Part shown: one piece after another, positions 61,292-64,000 of the stretch | How positions within the stretch are numbered: position 1 is the first letter of the stretch | Layout of the letters: each line of letters opens with the position of its first letter | DNA from: Butyricimonas faecihominis | GTDB taxonomy: Bacteria; Bacteroidota; Bacteroidia; Bacteroidales; Marinifilaceae | Direction: 5' to 3' | Assembly: GCF_033096445.1 (NCBI RefSeq) | Contig: NZ_AP028155.1 | Span: 2,423,880 to 2,487,879 of the forward strand | DNA length: 64,000 bases | Position numbers and translations under genes: made by a program | Notes under the pieces: generated by a model | What the model saw: the letters and a program-made list of their open reading frames with translations, nothing else | What the model was told of the DNA's origin: nothing | The model's database searches: none

Positions 61292-62315
61292 CAGCAAAAG
61301 GTATTTTTACTGTAAATGCACCTAATTTATCAACTATTTCTATCTCTTTACCTGTAATCAACTTACAGCGGTTTGCCAGATTCTGAAGCCCGATTCCGGA
61401 AGACTGGACATCCTTCCTAGGGTGAACCAAATTACTCACTACCAGAAAATTATCATCAACCCAAATGGCAATCCTCATCGGATGAGTGGCAGAAATCGAA
61501 TTATGCTTGATCACGTTCTCCGCCAGCAATTGCAACGTCAGCGGTGGCACCATCCGTTCCCGGCAATCATCCGGCACTTCAATATCGCAGGTAATACAAT
61601 CTCCCAATCTCACTTTATGCAAAAACAGGAAAGCATCCAGAAAATCTAGTTCATCTCCCAACGTCACAAGAGTCTTATCCTGACATTGCAACACGTAACG
61701 ATAAACATTCGAAAGATTCCGGGTAAACTCCACGGCATTACGAGGATTATACTCGATCTCGGCAATCAGCGTGTTGAGACTATTAAACAGGAAATGCGGA
61801 TTCACTTGATTCTGCAAAGCCACGTACCGCGCCGTATTATTCTCTTCCTGCAAAGCCGCAGTATGTTGCTGTAACCGCAACATCTCTCGTATAGCCCTGA
61901 AAGCCAGCAACAACCCCAAGATAACTAATTCCACCAACCAAACGAGAACCAGTACGAACTTTCCCCCGGCATAGAAAGTAAAAGGACGCGATGCCCCCGC
62001 CAGTAACTTAGCCGAAACTAGTAAACCATAGTTCAGCAAAAAGAACATCAACATCACCAACAAGTAAATCACAACGATCCTCCACCTTCTCCGGATATTC
62101 AAAGCGTAGCTCACGTTCAGCCACGAGCTGATACGCATTGTGAAATACCCTAAAATATTAAATGCAAGAATACAGAACAGACAAGCCCCGAAAGAATACA
62201 ACTCTTCCTGTACCAATGGTGAAAAACCGGAATAACTCACTAACAGGAGATATGAAAATACCCCCAACCCGGAAAATAATCCGGCATACAGCAAAATATC
62301 CAGTTTCTTAGTCAT
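61284..62315 (-). CDS. LytS/YehU-type sensor histidine kinase
   Basis: 343 residues from MTKKLDILLY; an upstream Met at 62339 is less likely, since the TolC gene ends at 62352. Four hydrophobic membrane segments in residues about 5-145, no periplasmic sensor domain of note. The His_kinase domain has NQVNPHFLFNSLNTL (phospho-His in PHFLFN). The HATPase region follows (LLAENVIKHN, SSGIGLQNLANRC). Partner of the LytTR regulator downstream. Signal unknown, perhaps membrane stress or a substrate of the efflux pump encoded upstream. Confidence 0.92.
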   Translation of the reverse strand: MTKKLDILLYAGLFSGLGVFSYLLLVSYSGFSPLVQEELYSFGACLFCILAFNILGYFTMRISSWLNVSYALNIRRRWRIVVIYLLVMLMFFLLNYGLLVSAKLLAGASRPFTFYAGGKFVLVLVWLVELVILGLLLAFRAIREMLRLQQHTAALQEENNTARYVALQNQVNPHFLFNSLNTLIAEIEYNPRNAVEFTRNLSNVYRYVLQCQDKTLVTLGDELDFLDAFLFLHKVRLGDCITCDIEVPDDCRERMVPPLTLQLLAENVIKHNSISATHPMRIAIWVDDNFLVVSNLVHPRKDVQSSGIGLQNLANRCKLITGKEIEIVDKLGAFTVKIPFADE

Positions 62316-62351
62316 ATTATACTCCAATCTATTCAGCAAAGTTAGTCTAAT

Positions 62352-63647
62352 TTACAAAGATTCGTACGCGTTCAAGGCTTTTATTAACCCGGAATAATAG
62401 CTCTGCGCCTCCGTTTTAGCCTGCACGTAATTAAGTTGCGAATTCTCCCGATAGGTCTGAGCATCGATCACTTCCAATATAGACGTTTTTCCCTCCCCAT
62501 ACCGCTCCAACGCTTTCGTCTCATTTTCTTTGGCCTTCTCCAACGAATTTCCCGTCAATTTCACCTGTTCCAGTGCCTGTAACAAATTCAGCCGTGCCGT
62601 CTGTACTTCCAGTGCCACGTTGTCTTTCACCCGGTTCAACTGATCGGAAGCCATACCGACTTGCCCCCGGGAAGCTCTCTTCTCACTTCGCCGCTTTCCC
62701 CACTCAAACACCGGGATGGATACTTTCGCATACGCCACGTAATTCGGGTCCATATCCGTGCGGAAATTATACCCCGGAGAAGAATAACTCCCGTCAACCC
62801 CGACATAGACCTGTGGCTTATACTGCGCATCATTCAATCGCAACGCACTTTCCGCCATCCTCACCTGTTCCTCGGCCATCCTGATCTCCGGCCGATTACT
62901 CCCGTTTCCCCGAAGAACCGAATCCTCAACCAGCAATAAAGGAACATTCTCTTCTATCATGGTCGGGTTAGACAACTCCAACCCGATAATCGAATTTAAA
63001 GCCATACGCCCCGTCTCGAAATTACTCTTTGCTTGCAACAGACGGTACTCCGCCTCGTTCAGTTGCACCTCCGCCATCAATAAATCCTGCGGGTCCACCA
63101 ACCCGGCATCCACTCTCTCCCGGATCGTTTTTACCAACGAGGACATCGAATTTCGAAAATCCGTGGCCACGCCCACGATCTCCTGCCGGGCCACCGTGTT
63201 CCAATACTGAATATCCGTCTGGTAACACACGGCATTCTTCACCACCTCCGCCTGTTGTGCCGCCACGGCTTGCCGTGACTGGGCCATCCGAATCGATTCA
63301 AGCACCCATCCCCCGGTATAAAGCGGTTGCATGAGCGACATCGACACCCCGTATTTCATATTTTTTCCCTTAAACCCCACGGAACGTCCCAACGAAGGCA
63401 CATCTACCGATAGTTCCATGGGATTTCCCGTGTACTGAAAATTTCCTCCCGCCTCCACTTTCGGCTTCAAATCGGCACGGGCGGATTTCTCCAGTTCCAT
63501 ACTCACCGAAATATTCTTTTCCGCAGCCTTGAGATCATGGTTATATTCCAAAGCCATGTTCCGGTATTTCTCAAGAAGAGAGCTTTGTTGGGCGGACACG
63601 GTAAACGCACCCGCCAGCATACAACCTAATACAAATATCTTTTTCAT
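62352..63647 (-). CDS. TolC-family outer-membrane efflux protein
   Basis: 431 residues with a signal peptide (about 19, SAQ). Two TolC repeats with long helical hairpins: YNHDLKAAEKNISVSM near the N-terminus, DPQDLLMAEVQLNEAEYRLL in the first half and a second half ending ALERYGEGKTSILEVIDAQTY (in part: YGEGKTSILEVIDAQ). Forms the outer-membrane channel for the RND permease. Its ATG overlaps the permease TGA (63647-63644), so the two are coupled. Confidence 0.93.
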   Translation of the reverse strand: MKKIFVLGCMLAGAFTVSAQQSSLLEKYRNMALEYNHDLKAAEKNISVSMELEKSARADLKPKVEAGGNFQYTGNPMELSVDVPSLGRSVGFKGKNMKYGVSMSLMQPLYTGGWVLESIRMAQSRQAVAAQQAEVVKNAVCYQTDIQYWNTVARQEIVGVATDFRNSMSSLVKTIRERVDAGLVDPQDLLMAEVQLNEAEYRLLQAKSNFETGRMALNSIIGLELSNPTMIEENVPLLLVEDSVLRGNGSNRPEIRMAEEQVRMAESALRLNDAQYKPQVYVGVDGSYSSPGYNFRTDMDPNYVAYAKVSIPVFEWGKRRSEKRASRGQVGMASDQLNRVKDNVALEVQTARLNLLQALEQVKLTGNSLEKAKENETKALERYGEGKTSILEVIDAQTYRENSQLNYVQAKTEAQSYYSGLIKALNAYESL

Positions 63648-64000
63648 CGTTGATTTTCTTTTACATTATAAAATATAGCATAAAGAGCCGGGGTAACAAA
63701 CAGCGTCAATAGCGTGGCAAATGTCAACCCGAAAATAATCGTGGCTGCCATCCCCCCGAAAGCAATATCAAACAACAAAGGAACCATCCCGAAGATCGTG
63801 GTTGTTGCAGCCATCAAAACCGGACGGGTACGTACAACCGTGGCCTCCACGATACAAGTGTACAAGTCCACCCCGTTCCCGTGCTGCACGTTGATCTCAT
63901 CAATCAACACAATCACGTTTTTAATAATCATACCCAATAATCCCAGCCATCCCGCGATAGGGAAGAACCCGAAATCAAATCCCGTGAGCAACATCCCGAC
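63644..64000 (-). CDS. RND-family efflux permease, C-terminal part, cut by window edge
   Basis: Open at the right edge; only about the last 118 residues are in view. They carry the end of the AcrB/CusA-type transporter: GMIIKNVIVLIDEIN (helix near the functional loop), ATVVRTRPVLMAATTTIFGMVPLL and a final helix FATLLTLFVTPALYAIFY. RRP-like TRPVLM is an RND hallmark. Specificity (drug or metal) cannot be read from this part. Overlap with the tolC-like gene is 4 bases. Confidence 0.93.
   Translation of the reverse strand, partial: VGMLLTGFDFGFFPIAGWLGLLGMIIKNVIVLIDEINVQHGNGVDLYTCIVEATVVRTRPVLMAATTTIFGMVPLLFDIAFGGMAATIIFGLTFATLLTLFVTPALYAIFYNVKENQR

Noticed and set aside
1-64000. CRISPR arrays, insertion sequences, prophage, tRNA or rRNA genes
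   Set aside because: No regularly spaced repeats, transposase or integrase motifs, phage structural genes, or tRNA cloverleafs were seen; the only tRNA-like structure is in the tmRNA.

Overview
The window is from a member of the Bacteroidota, most likely the order Bacteroidales and possibly the Odoribacteraceae (Butyricimonas/Odoribacter-like); the family is inferred from gene style only. Support comes from three SusC/SusD pairs with FecR anti-sigma and ECF sigma genes, an Mfa1/Mfa2-type fimbrial operon, GSCFA, DUF4494 and DUF3332 proteins, a tmRNA with a GERNYALAA tag, and many promoters of the Bacteroides type (-7 box TAnnTTTG, sometimes with TTTG about 20 bases upstream). Shine-Dalgarno sequences are mostly absent. 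No insertion sequence, prophage, CRISPR array, rRNA or tRNA was seen.

Layout. Bases 1-5.9 kb hold housekeeping genes: a partial PduO-type cobalamin adenosyltransferase, a methyltransferase-like protein, recG (TTG start), a DUF3332 lipoprotein and aspA. From 6.1 to 14.2 kb lies a five-gene fimbrial operon on the minus strand (Mfa1-like shaft, Mfa2-like anchor, two accessory pilins, and an L-type-lectin-like last gene). It is divergent from an HTH regulator at 14.5 kb. From 15.5 to 17.2 kb come an inverted-repeat element, a DUF4494 gene and a decayed AAA-ATPase/PD-(D/E)XK pseudogene.

From 17.2 to 48.5 kb there are three cell-surface-signalling import loci. Locus A (17.2-30.9 kb) runs sigma, FecR, SusC, SusD, DUF4843, PKD-like lipoprotein, two TlpA-like thioredoxins, and a protein ending in a DsbD-alpha-like domain. 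Loci B (31.1-39.3 kb) and C (40.0-48.5 kb) are paralogues of each other: a divergent sigma gene, then FecR, SusC, SusD, a fasciclin-like lipoprotein and a second lipoprotein of unknown family. None of the three encodes a polysaccharide-degrading enzyme. Each has a strong RNA hairpin between fecR and susC. All three SusC proteins carry an N-terminal STN domain, so the presumed circuit is ligand binding by SusC/D, a signal to FecR, release of the sigma factor and transcription of the import operon.

From 48.5 to 64 kb are a GH29 fucosidase and a GH3 glycosidase (convergent, separated by a nested inverted repeat), clpP-clpX, a cyuA-like/tatD/tcdA operon, a SPOR protein, a GSCFA protein, mntP, tmRNA (ssrA), and an RND efflux permease-TolC-LytS-type kinase-LytTR regulator cluster that runs off the right edge.

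The most interesting parts are locus A, a SusCD importer tied to three predicted periplasmic thiol-redox proteins; the duplicated B/C loci with fasciclin and unknown lipoproteins in place of the usual SusE/F-type partners; the hairpins shared by all three fecR-susC junctions; and the lectin at the end of the fimbrial operon.
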